Source: Paramacrobiotus metropolitanus
Taxonomy: Eukaryota; Tardigrada; Eutardigrada; Parachela; Macrobiotidae
Assembly (NCBI RefSeq): GCF_019649055.1
Contig: NW_026570478.1
Span: 25,012-89,011 of the forward strand
Direction: 5' to 3'
DNA length: 64,000 nt
How positions within the stretch are numbered: position 1 is the first letter of the stretch; each line of letters begins with the position of its first letter. This document shows positions 19,288-30,376 of the stretch, in pieces. The position numbers were made by a program, and so were the translations under genes. The notes under the pieces are model-generated. The model was not told the origin of the DNA. It searched no databases and saw only the letters and a list, made by a program, of their open reading frames with translations.

Positions 19288-22200
19288 ATGGACAAAGACA
19301 AAGAGCAACCCACATCTACCGGCAGCCAGGGAAGCACAAGCTCCCGTAGCTCACAGCAAGGTGCACCAAACCCGTACAAAAAAGACTTGCACACGTACTC
19401 ACGTCCAGTCGGACATGAGCGGAACACTCGAGCGCCCAAGGCATTCGAGAAAAAGGATTCACGAGGCTCTGATAGTACTTATCAGAAGGCGCTTGAGGCG
19501 GTCGCCAACCAGGAAAGTTCCAGTGACGACCAGAAGCACACTCCCGCGTCTGCGGCGGGAAGTGAACCGATGAACCAGACAAAGGTCACTGGGGAGGATG
19601 GAACCACAAAAAAGGAAGCGGAAACAGTCGGGACATCGCAGTTGGATGTTACCGCTGTCAGAATCGATGAGCAGGATAAGGATGCGAACCTGGCTCAGAC
19701 AGAAGTTGGAAAGACAAAGGTCACTGAAGAGGAACTGGCTGAACTCGGATTGGATGACCTTTCACTGAACGACAAAACGGCAGATGATGATCTTTGGGCA
19801 ACTCCAATGGTCTCAGATGAATCGAACGAATCGTATTTCACGGATGACGAGACGACAATGCACACGTCTTTCCAAACCGCAGTGCGAAAAGCCGATCGTG
19901 CTGAAGGGATTACACCCTTCAAGGAGATACCTGAGCACCTCATTGAACGGACACGAACTGGAAAAGTTATCAACGTGCGATCGCCGTCACCGAATAGTCC
20001 CACAGCGACTCTGAAGATCCGCGTCAAGGACCTAGAGACCGAACTTGACGCCAAGGAACGTCAGGCGATTAAGAAGAAACAAGAATATCATGATAGATTG
20101 ATGACACTTGAAAACCGATTGTACGAATTGGAGCAACAACAGGGCAACCTTGAGAGCGCTGCGGATGAATGGAAAATCAAGTATGAACGACAAAAAGAAA
20201 TCGCGGATGAGTACCTGAAGATTGCAGACGACAGAGAAATGGAAGGTCATCTCGCAGTCAGTGACCTCAACGAGAGTATGTCAGAAGAATCAGCGGAAAG
20301 GTCACGGCATTTAGCCGAATTGAAGGACGAATGCGAGTCATTGAAGCTAAAGGTCACCGAAGTGGAAGCTAAAAGAGATGAATACGCGACCAAACTCGCC
20401 GAAGCTACCCAGCGACTGTTGACAAACACCAATGAGGTGTTTAAGCTCAGAAACGAACTGAAGCAGCGGGAAGAAAATATTGGAACCCTTCAGAAGGAAT
20501 CACAGGATCATCAGAAAAGAGCCGACGACGCCACCAAAGTAGCTAAGGACCTGCGGGACCTTACAGCCACCGAGGGCGCACAATTGAGTAACGAGATAAA
20601 AGAGGTGATGGAAGAGAATAAAAAGTTGAAAGGAGAAAACAAAAAGGTTACGACGAGTTCAAAGAGTTGAAAGGAGGCACCAAGGCAATCACCGAACAAG
20701 GCATAAGGTGGGAGCACGAGGCACGCCTTCTAGACACAAAGGTCACCGCACTCGAATTGAGAGATAAAGAGTGGCATCAAATAGTTCATCAGAAGACACA
20801 AGAGATCATCAAACTCAACACGGAGTTGATAGATATGACTCAAACAGTAATGACGGGAGAAGATGAGGTCACCCAGACAAAGAACCAGCTGAAAGCGGCA
20901 GCTGAGGAATATACAAAATTGGAACGAGAAGTGACCCAGTTGGCAGAACACATCAGAAAGGTGGAGAACAATACGGAAAAGACGATTCAGGAGAAGACTT
21001 TTCAACTTAACCAGCATATGCTCAGAGTCAATCAAGAGAACCAGGACTTGAAGGCTGAGAAGGAAAAATCCGAGTTGAAAATCAGACACCTCGAAGACGA
21101 GAATAAAGCGCTTAATATGTCGAATAAGCACAAAGATGAACAGCTCCTACAATACGGAGTTAAAACGACAACGGTGGAATCGCCCCCGCCCAGTTACAGC
21201 AAAGCACAAAAAACGGGCACGGGCAAAAGCTTCCATTTTGAAATGCCACTACGCACCGGCACCGGCAGAGGAAGTACCAAAGCGGAACGAGACGGTGAAA
21301 AGGGGAAAGACGACGAGGAACCACCATCAGGTTATTCACAACCAGGCCGGGGCGACCCTTCACAGTTTCCCCCACATATTGAAATAAACGCGTTCATCGA
21401 CGAAGGGCGACAGGACAGACCTCCCAGTCGGCAGGAACGCCCAAGGAAGTCCCGCTACGCAAAGCCGAGGCGGAATACAAACGATGACGAAGGTAGCGAA
21501 GAAGAAGAAGACCCGAGAGGAGGTTTTGCATTAGCGAAAGCACTCAACTCTATGGCCCGGAAAACGCCACTCGTGACCTTTGACGGCAGCCGTGACACTG
21601 TGAATGGTTGGACAAGACTGGTGCAAGAAACACAGGATACCTAGCAGCTCACTGACAAGCAAATAATGATCGAAATAGCCAGCGCAGTGAAGGGTCCGGC
21701 CAAAGGCTGGTTTGAAGGAGAAAAGGATATATCAGCAGAGGACGGAATCGAGTACACGGTGAAAGAATGGATGGATAAATTCAAAGACGAATATGGTGAC
21801 CGAGATGAAGAAGTCTTGGGCTTACGTGAGGCCTATGCAAGGAAATTCGAACTTGGAAAGGAATCGCTCGACCAGTATTATCAGGCAATGATGCGGTTCA
21901 AAGCAAAACGGATCATTACAAAAAAGCAAGCAGTGGGCTTCTTAATTGAAGGATGCAGAGTGGATAACGAACTCTACAAAGCATTGCGTACACAAAAGTG
22001 CAGAACGCCAACTGATGTGGAGGACTTCTTCAGACATTGGGCTACTGGCGAAGACAAATATAAGGCGCCGAAAGGTCAACGTAACCAGGATTATGCGACC
22101 ATCCGCCAGGGCCAAGTTGAAGACATGCCACAACAGGGAATGGCAGCGGCACCGGTCCAACAGCCACCGGAAAATCGCAGAGCAAACCCGGCTCAAGAAG

Positions 22201-23046
22201 TAACAAGGGAGGTCACTCTCGCTGAAGCATTGGTGGCAGCCATACAAGCGGCGGCAGTACAGATGGCGGCTCAAGCGAGACCAGCACCCCAGAATGTAGC
22301 CCCACCGAATATGGGAACACCACAACAGCCAGTTAACTTCGGCGGAAACGGAAATGGAAATTGGAATGGAGGTCAAGGGAACTTCCAGAATGAAGGACAA
22401 GGTCAAGGTCAAGGCAGCTTTCAGCCAAATAGAGGAAACCAGAACTTCCAGCAGAATCAAAGGTCACGAACGGAGTTCAAGTTTCAGATGATTGATGGAT
22501 GGGTGGCGAACAATGTGCAGATGTGCCAGTACTGTATGTATGGCAACCACCAGACGCAAGGATGCAAGTTCGCGAACACACCACCAGAACAGAACCCAAA
22601 CCTGTTTGCCTTCAGTGAATGGCAACGCCTGCGCGGCCTGGGCGGCTGGCGCCAAGCGGTGGCAAACGGATACGACCTGATTGCGCAATGGTATCAAGCG
22701 AAGGCTAACTTCCAGAATCAACAAGGAAACGCAGGTGGCCAAGGAAATGCCGGCGGCCAAGGTGGCGGTTTCGGCCGTGGTGGCTACGGCCGCGGCGGCT
22801 TCAGAGGAAGAGGCAGAGGCTTTGGCCGCGTAAACTACGGTAATAATCAAGGCGGCGGCAACGGAGGCGGCTAAGGGAACTACCAACAGGGTGGTGGCCA
22901 AAATATTGGTGGCGGCCAGAACATGGGAAATGGACAGAATCCTAATCCGGCAAATAATATCGGTCAACAACAAGGAAATGTGCAAGGAAATGTGCAGGGG
23001 GCGCAACAAGGTGGTACGCCGGTTCAGGGAAACGGGCAAGGTCAGT
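19288..23046 (+). pseudogene. gag: Element A gag: disordered N-terminus, coiled coil, capsid-like domain, Gly-rich zinc-knuckle tail
   Basis: Gag packages the element's RNA. ATG 19288 follows the leader array. Residues 1-250 are polar and disordered with NPYKKDLHTYSRP near the start, which resembles the starts of gag in B and C. A long coiled coil follows (about 20030-21120). The capsid-like retrotransposon gag region begins with VTFDGSRDTVNGW (21575) and continues to about 22060. A Gln/Gly/Asn-rich tail has CCHC zinc knuckle CQYCMYGNHQTQGC (22523) and RGG repeats (22760-22830). Breaks are a frameshift near 20645, TAG at 21642 and TAA at 22872. The same frame stays Gly/Gln-rich after that to 23046. 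AAAGGTCAC is read in several frames within this gene. Confidence 0.85.
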
Positions 23047-23099
23047 AGACGCCGGTGAGCCTACTGATCGCCCCGACCCTAAACCACCGGATAAAAGGG

Positions 23100-23853
23100 G
23101 AATGGAAAGGTCACCACTGTAGAATGGTACTGCAGTGAATGTGACCAATGCAACGGCTATAAGGATGCCGTCAGCACACAAAGAAAGCAAAATCAGACGG
23201 CTATATGGATGTCGTCATTGCAAAAGGAAATTGAAACAGCTATAAGGATGCCGTCACAGCAGCAGAAGCAAAGGTCACCGCAGAACGGTACTGCGAACGA
23301 AAACGCGCAACGGGACCAAATGTCACCGCAGAATGGTACTGCGAGTGGAAATTGTCGTGACGGTAGCGCGACACTGCGAACAGCGCAGCAAAATGAAAGG
23401 TCACCGTATTGCAGCGAAGAAGTGTTAGCGCAACGACGCGCACAACGAAATGCAAAGATTTGCCAGGCGCTGCTGAATCAAAGGTCACCACCGCAGAATG
23501 ATACTGCGAGTGGAAATGGATGTCAAAAAACAAGATGTAACTGCGCACCAGAAGAAGTGGATGAAGAGGACCACTCGAAATTCCGAAAATATATTGAAGA
23601 GAATTATGAGACGATAATGGAGCAACGGGCACAGCGTAAAGCGGCGCACAATAATACCGCAGAAGAAAATGAAAAGTCACCTTCCGTTGGAAAAGTCCGA
23701 GTGAAGGGTCAAGGAGCAAGTCTGAACGCAAAAGGTCACGGCGACAGCGTCGTGCTAAAAGGTCGAGAAACAGACTTGACACTGCGAACAGCGCAACAAA
23801 AGCATAGCGAACTGGCACAACAGACTCCGACGACTCACTTGTGGATGCAGTAA
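23100..23853 (+). pseudogene. pol: Element A: repeat-bearing linker between gag and protease
   Basis: The reading from 23209 contains repeated peptides RSPQNGTANEN, MSPQNGTASGN and RSPPQNDTASGN, and at DNA level repeats of ACGGCTATAAGGATGCCGTC (about 23155, 23198, 23237). Each repeat carries a GTCACC word. It ends at 23853 and overlaps the protease ORF by 13 bp in the -1 frame. Whether that overlap is a programmed frameshift or decay cannot be decided from one copy. Confidence 0.5.
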
Positions 23854-26411
23854 CACTGCAACGGAAGGAAATATGGCAAAAAGTGGCCTATAGACCAAAT
23901 GGGAATCACAGGATGTGGATTCCCGTAACGCCGAAAGCGAAACAGAAAGCTGGAATGTCACAAGAAGACTACTGGGACATGCAGGAATTGCGATCGCAAC
24001 ATGAGAGAAAACGACTGGAAGAATTGGTTACAGGGAAACCAGTTAAAAGGTCGAACTCTGTCCCAATATTCAACGCAACCGAATACAAGAATGCACAAGC
24101 TGACCTGAATAACCCGCGAAATGCACCGCCGGGAGATAAACCGTTAAATTACGGAGAAAAAGTTCCCATACAAAAGTTGTCCAGCGGCGGATTTGTCATG
24201 AAGCACAACGAAAGGTCACAGGACTTAGCGCAGAAGGAACAAAAAGGACGGTCAAATGAAATGGCGCAAACGCAACAGAGTAGCGCGACAGAAAGGTCAC
24301 GGGACTTATCACAAGCATTACAGAGAGATGCCAATAATAAGTCACCAACTAGAACGGACGGGATGTCTTCGCAAATTGATCCGACGAAAACGAATAACGA
24401 AGTATCAGCGAAGGTGATTGAATGGATGACTCAAAAAGGATATGATATGGTTACATACGAAAGGTCACCAGATGAGATGGGAGACAGTGAAGAAGATGAA
24501 TTGAAACGGGCTGACCAGATAACAAGCGAAGTCATTGAGAAGTTGCGGGATAAACGAAATGATGACCGTAAAGAAGAACTGATCCATCAGACGATAAGCG
24601 AAATGACTAAAAGCCATGTGACCAGCACAAAAGCGAAGAAGCAAGTGCTGCAAGAGCCACAGAAATTTTACGATGTCCGAACAAACGTGCCACACAGGAT
24701 TTATAAATTGAGTGAAATACAGAAAGGTCACAGCACTCAGATGAAAGGGCAAGTGCTTCCCGACACGGATCCTGGACCAGTATCGCTCATTCCTGTGAAA
24801 TGTAAGATTCACACACTGAAGATTCAGAATGGAAAACTACCCAAACAAATTGAAGTGTACACTCACGAAGTGAAGGTGGGAGATATAAAGGTCAACGCGA
24901 TGTTGGATACCGGCGCTGAGACGTCGTTGATCAGCAAACCATTCTGTGAGAAAAATGGACTTCATATGCTCCCATTGCCACCAGACAGACTGGTGAAGAT
25001 AAATGGAATTAGCGGAACGTCAGGATTCTTGGTGACACATTACTGTGTAGCACCAGTGACCTTAAGAGAAAAGACTAGCGAACATTCATTCTACGTCCGA
25101 CCGAAGTGTGACGACGTACATGTGCTGCTGGGATTTGACTTCTTAGAGAAGAAATTCGTATTGATGGATAATGAAGGGGAAGAGGAGACAGAAGATGACC
25201 CGAAACCAGTCGCCAAAGTTCAAGTCGGAAAGGTCACCGAACTTGCTCAAACGGCTAATAAAACGCTAATCCCAGTACCAAAGGCACAGGGAAAAGAAAA
25301 GAAAAAGACGACGCAAAAAGAATTGTCAACATTGGAGCAGTTGAAAGTGATCCAACAGGAGATTGAGAATACATTAAATCGGACACTGCTGACACAAAAG
25401 GGGAGAGAAAAGGTCATCCCAGTACCAGAGGCACCGGGAATGACAAAAGTGCAGCGGAATGTGAAAGCGCAGCAGCAAGAAATTATCCCAGTACCAGAGG
25501 CACTGGAAAAGAAAAACGAAAATGAAAATGTTGAAAAAATTATCCCAGTACCAGAGGCACTGGGCAAAGGAAACGAAAGGTCACCAGTGACAAATACTGC
25601 AAACTTAGTACCAGAGCCAGATCCGAAAAACGCCAATACGACCTTTTTCGAACCACGCCCTCCCACGGTAAATAAAAATGGAAATAAAGAGAGAGTTATC
25701 CGTATACCTGAGGCACTGGGAAAAGAAATTCAAAGGTCACCAGTACCAGAGCGTACTTCGAATCTTTTCGAACCACGATCTGCTACCGAAAATGAAAAGC
25801 TACAAGCTAAAGCCAAAGAAGAAGTAACAGAACGTGACTCTCAAAAGGAACCCTTTTTCCAACAACACTCTGCTATTATTGACGAAAGGTCACCAACGTT
25901 TGAAGAGATAGCTGCCACACAGAAAGAAGCATTAGCTGCAGCGAAACAATCGCTCGTGCCTGACTTGGAGTGGGCAAAGCCTATCCCAGTACCAGAGGCA
26001 CTGGGAATAAAGACGGCTAAAGTGTGGAAGGACAAAAAGTGCGAAAGGCTACGAGTACTGAAACGAATAGCCGAAGAGGAACAGATGTTTACGAGTGAAA
26101 TCCGCAACAAGGCGATAGAACAATTGAAAGGTCACCAAGTGAAAAAAGAACCAGAGGTCATTGAATTATCCTCTGACGAAGCAAGCGTGACCCAAGTTGA
26201 GCGTGAGCACGGTGCCACAGTACAAGAAAGCAAAGATGTTAATCCACAAACGGTTAAAAGGGTACTAACGTTGGAAGAACGGATAGGGAGTTGTCACCAC
26301 GGTTACTACGAGGATCCGTGCAGAGTACAGCCTCAATGGGAATGTGCTGAATGTCGTGACAATGCCTCTCAAGATGACCTCCGGAATGGCCGAAATGCAA
26401 CGCTGCCATAG
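23841..26411 (+). CDS. pol: Element A aspartic protease and long linker with IPVPEALG repeats
   Basis: Open for 856 codons. An N-terminal basic region with NERSQ/TERSRD repeats is followed by the retroviral-type protease at about 24850-25170: AMLDTGAETSLISKPFC (catalytic Asp at 24906) and the later VLLGFDFLEKKF hydrophobic motif. From 25260 to 26010 the linker repeats IPVPEALG-like peptides about seven times and FEPR-type peptides three times. Near the end is a cysteine/histidine cluster (CHHGYY, CRVQ, CAEC), a possible zinc site. It stops at 26411 and RT follows 57 bp later in another frame. The start codon is not an ATG, so it was probably made by frameshift. Confidence 0.8.
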   Translation: MDAVTLQRKEIWQKVAYRPNGNHRMWIPVTPKAKQKAGMSQEDYWDMQELRSQHERKRLEELVTGKPVKRSNSVPIFNATEYKNAQADLNNPRNAPPGDKPLNYGEKVPIQKLSSGGFVMKHNERSQDLAQKEQKGRSNEMAQTQQSSATERSRDLSQALQRDANNKSPTRTDGMSSQIDPTKTNNEVSAKVIEWMTQKGYDMVTYERSPDEMGDSEEDELKRADQITSEVIEKLRDKRNDDRKEELIHQTISEMTKSHVTSTKAKKQVLQEPQKFYDVRTNVPHRIYKLSEIQKGHSTQMKGQVLPDTDPGPVSLIPVKCKIHTLKIQNGKLPKQIEVYTHEVKVGDIKVNAMLDTGAETSLISKPFCEKNGLHMLPLPPDRLVKINGISGTSGFLVTHYCVAPVTLREKTSEHSFYVRPKCDDVHVLLGFDFLEKKFVLMDNEGEEETEDDPKPVAKVQVGKVTELAQTANKTLIPVPKAQGKEKKKTTQKELSTLEQLKVIQQEIENTLNRTLLTQKGREKVIPVPEAPGMTKVQRNVKAQQQEIIPVPEALEKKNENENVEKIIPVPEALGKGNERSPVTNTANLVPEPDPKNANTTFFEPRPPTVNKNGNKERVIRIPEALGKEIQRSPVPERTSNLFEPRSATENEKLQAKAKEEVTERDSQKEPFFQQHSAIIDERSPTFEEIAATQKEALAAAKQSLVPDLEWAKPIPVPEALGIKTAKVWKDKKCERLRVLKRIAEEEQMFTSEIRNKAIEQLKGHQVKKEPEVIELSSDEASVTQVEREHGATVQESKDVNPQTVKRVLTLEERIGSCHHGYYEDPCRVQPQWECAECRDNASQDDLRNGRNATLP
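25260..26010 (+). repeat. Dispersed IPVPEALG peptide repeats
   Basis: The DNA string ATCCCAGTACCAGAGGCACT, or a close variant, occurs near 25270, 25428, 25488, 25545, 25700 and 25984. Element C has the matching peptide SIPIPEAS twice (about 60058 and 60275), although its DNA differs. Conservation of the peptide suggests a short linear motif, perhaps a processing site. Confidence 0.75.
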
Positions 26412-26467
26412 CAGATCTTAAAGGTCATGTCCAAAAAGAACTGAAAAGCATAATACGAACAAACGTA

Positions 26468-29400
26468 ATGTGGAAACCACACATTGAACGATATCATTGG
26501 AATAGATATCGGGCATGGTTATCAAGCGTAAAGAACTTCATAATGGGGAGAGGAAAATGGTTAAACCATTGGCAACAACGTGCGGATAATGGATACCAAG
26601 ATCCCCTTGACCCAGTAAAAACGGAACGGAAACTTGAAAGGGAAATGGAAGAAATGAATGAAGAAGTGCAGTTATGGGAAGAAGCAAGGATAGAACTGTT
26701 CTGGGACTTTCGCATAAATCATATGTATAAAGGTCAAGGAAGAACAGTCATATTCCCGACAGGACTTCGTACACCGGTATACGAGTACGTTGTGATGTTC
26801 TGCAAAGCACTAAAAGAAGACAACTGGGACATATTTGACAAATATTGGACGAAATTTGAAGCGGACATCCCTATATTTGATACAAAAGAGATGCAAGAAT
26901 TACAAGTAACCCGGAAAAGAAGGTTACCGGGATCACTGGAAAAGAAAAAGGTGACATTTGCACCCGATCCAGATGGAGTTGATTATCCTGAACGGGGAGG
27001 AGATACGTGGTGCATGTACGAAACAATTCCAAGTGATGATTGGGTCACCGAAGAACTGATGGCAAATTGCGTCTTTGTTGGTCCCAAACGACCTAAAGGG
27101 TATGAAACGGCCCAACAGGACGAAGACGATAAAGTGACTGTAAAAGAAGCAGAGAGAAAGGAAACGGCTAAAGAAACAGTCGAAGGAGGATCGAATGAAA
27201 CGGAGGAATCGTTTACGTCAGCTCTTAACATTGCAAAGATGCTAACGGACAGAGGTGAAATGTGGAGGAAATTCAAAGAGGAGGTGAAAAGGATATCAAA
27301 TGAACAGCAAAACCCAGTAACTGAGGCAAAAAACGGGAAAAGGTCACTCGATAACGGTGAGGAATGTCCGCCGGTCGAGTCGACCGAAGAGCCATTAATG
27401 AGCCTTGAAGAAATTGACGAACTGGAAAAGTCAAATCAAGAGGAACAAAGGTCAAACTCTGATCAGTCAGAAAGGTCATCAACGAGAATACGAGTAGCAA
27501 GGAGTCATCCCAGGATCGCTGCACGAAATGGAAGAAAAGCAAAAGAAGCAGACAAACCTCTACTCAAAAATCCAAAAGCGAAAAAACTTAGCGATCTACG
27601 GGAAAACGAAAGTGACCTTTCATCAGAAGACGAAGGAGTTGACGAGCGCCCGCTTGAAGAAGCTAACAAAGGTCAAGCAACTGCACAAGAATATGAGAGC
27701 AGTAACTCAGACTCGGAGTGGACGAGTTCAAGTGATAATTCAGCGACTTCAGAAGATTCAGGTGTAAGTGACCTTTCGGAACAAGAAGACTTACTGGACT
27801 TGGACGAAGATGACGAAGTGGACGAAGAAAAAGAAAAAGAAATAAAAGTCAGAAGATTGAAAGTGGAAAAAGCTAGACTGTCGAAAGATGTGATTAAAGT
27901 CTACAGCGACCAACGAATTAAATTGAAACCGTCAAACTGCACACGTGTAAAGGTCAAGATGGGAAAATATGCGCCGGCTCAAAACAAGTTGATGTTCACA
28001 CCGGTCCCACAAATCGAAACTGACGTGCAGCCGTTAGCAGGAGTGACGGACCACAGAGGAAAATATTTCGAAATCGTCATTGCGAATCACAGTAGCAAAT
28101 ACCAAATCGTAAAGAAAAATCAGCTTCTCGGCTACGTTGAACCGTATGAACATATGGAAAATGTAAAGGTCAACGCTGGGACAGTAAAGAATGTACTCGA
28201 AGATCCCGAGGTGGATGACACGACTAAAGCGGAATTGACAAAGATAATTGGAAATTTGAAGCTAGGACCTGACCTAACTGAGGAACAGAAGAATGACGTG
28301 TATAACGCCTTCTGGGAATTCTGGAAAGTCCTACCGACATCGAAGAAACCGTATGGGGACGTGAAAGGGGTCACTCACGTAATTGACACGGGAGATGCGA
28401 AACCAGTCAAATGTAATCCGGCCAGAACGAGTTGGACAGGCCGTGAGTTCATAATAAAGCACATAGAAGAGATGTTAGCACAAGATGTAATCGAACCGTC
28501 AGACGCCGAGTGGAGCTTTCCAGTTGTGTTGGCAGTTAAGAAAAACGGCGACGGGACAATGGGAACGAGATTTTGTGTCAATTACATCATGCTGAATAAG
28601 CTAACGAGAAAGAATAATTACCCGCTACCGAATCCAGATGAGTTGCTCGACGCGTGCGCAGGCAACAAATATTATGGAAAAATGGACTTGCAAAGTGGAT
28701 TCTGGCAGATCCCAATGGATCCAGCGTCAATCAACAAGACGACCTTTGTAACACAAGACGGAATGTACCGATTTAAGAGAATGCCATTTGGAGTTTGCAA
28801 CGGGCCAGCAACATTTCAATTGTGCATGGACAAAGTATTGTCCAAAGCGAAAAGAAAGGGTTGTGTTTTCGGTTACATTGATGACGTTATCTTCGCCGGA
28901 AAAACTTGGGCGATATTCATGCAGAATTTTAGAAACGTCTTAATGAGTCTAGTTGAAGCGGGATTCACAATAAAGCCAACTAAGTGCGAGTTCGGAATGA
29001 GACAAATGGGATTCCTCGGTCACATACTCAGTGAAGACGGAATCAGAATGGATCCGGAAAAGGACACCGCGGTCTCAGAATTCAAACGGCCTCAAACAGA
29101 ACGACAGTTAAGGTCATTCCTCGGATTGGCGAATTATTATCGAAAGTTCATAATGGGATATGCACAGAGAAAGTGTCATCTGTATGAGTTGCTGAGACAA
29201 GACAAGCAAGTGAAAAAGGACTGGACAAAGATACATGAAGACGAATTCAACAGTCTGAAACAATTGTTATGCGAAGGCCCGGTATTGGCAAAATTTGACC
29301 CGACAAAACCGACTGTAATTGAATGCGACGCGAGCAAAGAGGGAATCGGAGCGGTCCTATCACAAGAAGGTCATCCGATTGCGTACGCTAGTCGCGTCTT

Positions 29401-29755
29401 ACATGGAGCAGAAAGAAATTACGGCGTAATGGAATGGGAATGTCTGGCAGTGGTATTCGCTGTCAGAAAATTCAAGCAATTTATTGACTATGCGGAATTC
29501 ACCGTACGAACGGATCACCAGGCACTGACCAACTTGTTAAGGTCAGAAACGAATAAAGTTTTAATGAACCCGCGCCTGACAAGATGGGCGATGGCATTGC
29601 AAGGTCACCAGTTTAAAATTGAATATAAACCGGGAAAGTACTGTGACAATGCAGATGCGCTATCAAGAGCACCAATTGAAGGTCCAACTTGTCAAGAGGA
29701 GGAATTCGACGAGATTCCGAATTTTGAGGATTATAAGAAGGAATTCGACACGTAA
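26468..29755 (+). CDS. pol: Element A reverse transcriptase and RNase H with an extra N-terminal domain
   Basis: Open for 1095 codons from ATG 26468. The first 200 residues form a charged helical domain (RYRAWLSSVKNFIMGR, LEREMEEMNEEVQLWEEARI) also present in element C. An acidic disordered region (about 27400-27860) and a beta-rich segment ending FEIVIANHSSKYQ...LLGYVEP (27930-28145) follow. RT runs at about 28380-29000 with RFCVNYIMLNKL, LQSGFWQIPMD, MPFGVCNGPATFQ and the active site YIDD (28874). RNase H covers 29280-29680 with DASKEGIGAVLSQ, and RTDHQALTNLL. All main RT motifs are intact. A TAA at 29753 ends it, although the frame stays open beyond. Confidence 0.93.
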   Translation: MWKPHIERYHWNRYRAWLSSVKNFIMGRGKWLNHWQQRADNGYQDPLDPVKTERKLEREMEEMNEEVQLWEEARIELFWDFRINHMYKGQGRTVIFPTGLRTPVYEYVVMFCKALKEDNWDIFDKYWTKFEADIPIFDTKEMQELQVTRKRRLPGSLEKKKVTFAPDPDGVDYPERGGDTWCMYETIPSDDWVTEELMANCVFVGPKRPKGYETAQQDEDDKVTVKEAERKETAKETVEGGSNETEESFTSALNIAKMLTDRGEMWRKFKEEVKRISNEQQNPVTEAKNGKRSLDNGEECPPVESTEEPLMSLEEIDELEKSNQEEQRSNSDQSERSSTRIRVARSHPRIAARNGRKAKEADKPLLKNPKAKKLSDLRENESDLSSEDEGVDERPLEEANKGQATAQEYESSNSDSEWTSSSDNSATSEDSGVSDLSEQEDLLDLDEDDEVDEEKEKEIKVRRLKVEKARLSKDVIKVYSDQRIKLKPSNCTRVKVKMGKYAPAQNKLMFTPVPQIETDVQPLAGVTDHRGKYFEIVIANHSSKYQIVKKNQLLGYVEPYEHMENVKVNAGTVKNVLEDPEVDDTTKAELTKIIGNLKLGPDLTEEQKNDVYNAFWEFWKVLPTSKKPYGDVKGVTHVIDTGDAKPVKCNPARTSWTGREFIIKHIEEMLAQDVIEPSDAEWSFPVVLAVKKNGDGTMGTRFCVNYIMLNKLTRKNNYPLPNPDELLDACAGNKYYGKMDLQSGFWQIPMDPASINKTTFVTQDGMYRFKRMPFGVCNGPATFQLCMDKVLSKAKRKGCVFGYIDDVIFAGKTWAIFMQNFRNVLMSLVEAGFTIKPTKCEFGMRQMGFLGHILSEDGIRMDPEKDTAVSEFKRPQTERQLRSFLGLANYYRKFIMGYAQRKCHLYELLRQDKQVKKDWTKIHEDEFNSLKQLLCEGPVLAKFDPTKPTVIECDASKEGIGAVLSQEGHPIAYASRVLHGAERNYGVMEWECLAVVFAVRKFKQFIDYAEFTVRTDHQALTNLLRSETNKVLMNPRLTRWAMALQGHQFKIEYKPGKYCDNADALSRAPIEGPTCQEEEFDEIPNFEDYKKEFDT

Positions 29756-30376
29756 GAACCAGCAGCTGAAATTGAACAGTTGTTCTTACAGATGGTGGAA
29801 CAACGAGAAAAACGTTTAAAGGTCACCTCAGCTACGGCGAATGAGTCGGCTGAATCAGAAGTGAAAGTGAACCGTGTAAAAAGCTGGTTGCCAAAGGTTA
29901 GTGACTTAAAGGTCACCGGACTTAAACGGGATCGGAAGCTCAAAATGGAAAGGTCACCGGACTCAATGAAGCATTGAAACAGAGATGACCTTTGGGAAAC
30001 GGACAAAGTAGCACAAGCATTGAACGAGTGCCCTATAAAGCTGTTGCGATTCCCGAAACAGATGAAAAAGAGGTATAAACCGCTACCACGCTGTAAGGTC
30101 ATTAAAGATTGGAACGAACTCAGTACGGCGACAGTTCGCATCGTCAACCTACAAGGAGATGAGGAAGAGGAAGACGACTCGAACTTGCAGTTGCGAAATA
30201 AACAGTTGAAAGATCCCCATTTGGCAATGATGATAGACGAATTGGAACATCTACCAGATGCTGAGACAAGATCGAAATTTGAAGTGCACTATCAGTTATG
30301 GAATGGCATATTATACCGAGTAAAGGATAAAAATGGGAAACTTGAAAGGTCATATGTAGTACCGTTGTCAATATGA
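29756..30376 (+). pseudogene. pol: Element A RNase H to integrase linker
   Basis: This is the same frame as RT after the TAA, interrupted again by TGA at 29975 and TGA at 30374. It contains VTSATANESAESEVK, an acidic patch and the block LKDPHLAMMIDELEHLPD, which matches the minus-strand fragment at 1227-1538. YQLWNGILYRVKD near the end is the usual lead-in to the integrase zinc domain. The TGA at 30374 lies where tryptophan would fit. AAAGGTCAC words at 29818, 29908 and 29949 are read in-frame. Confidence 0.75.

Noticed and set aside
22464-23039. Minus-strand ORF of 191 codons over gag
   Set aside because: It lies opposite the Gly/Gln-rich gag tail. Leu/Ala/Ser runs are the shadow of GGC/CAA codons.
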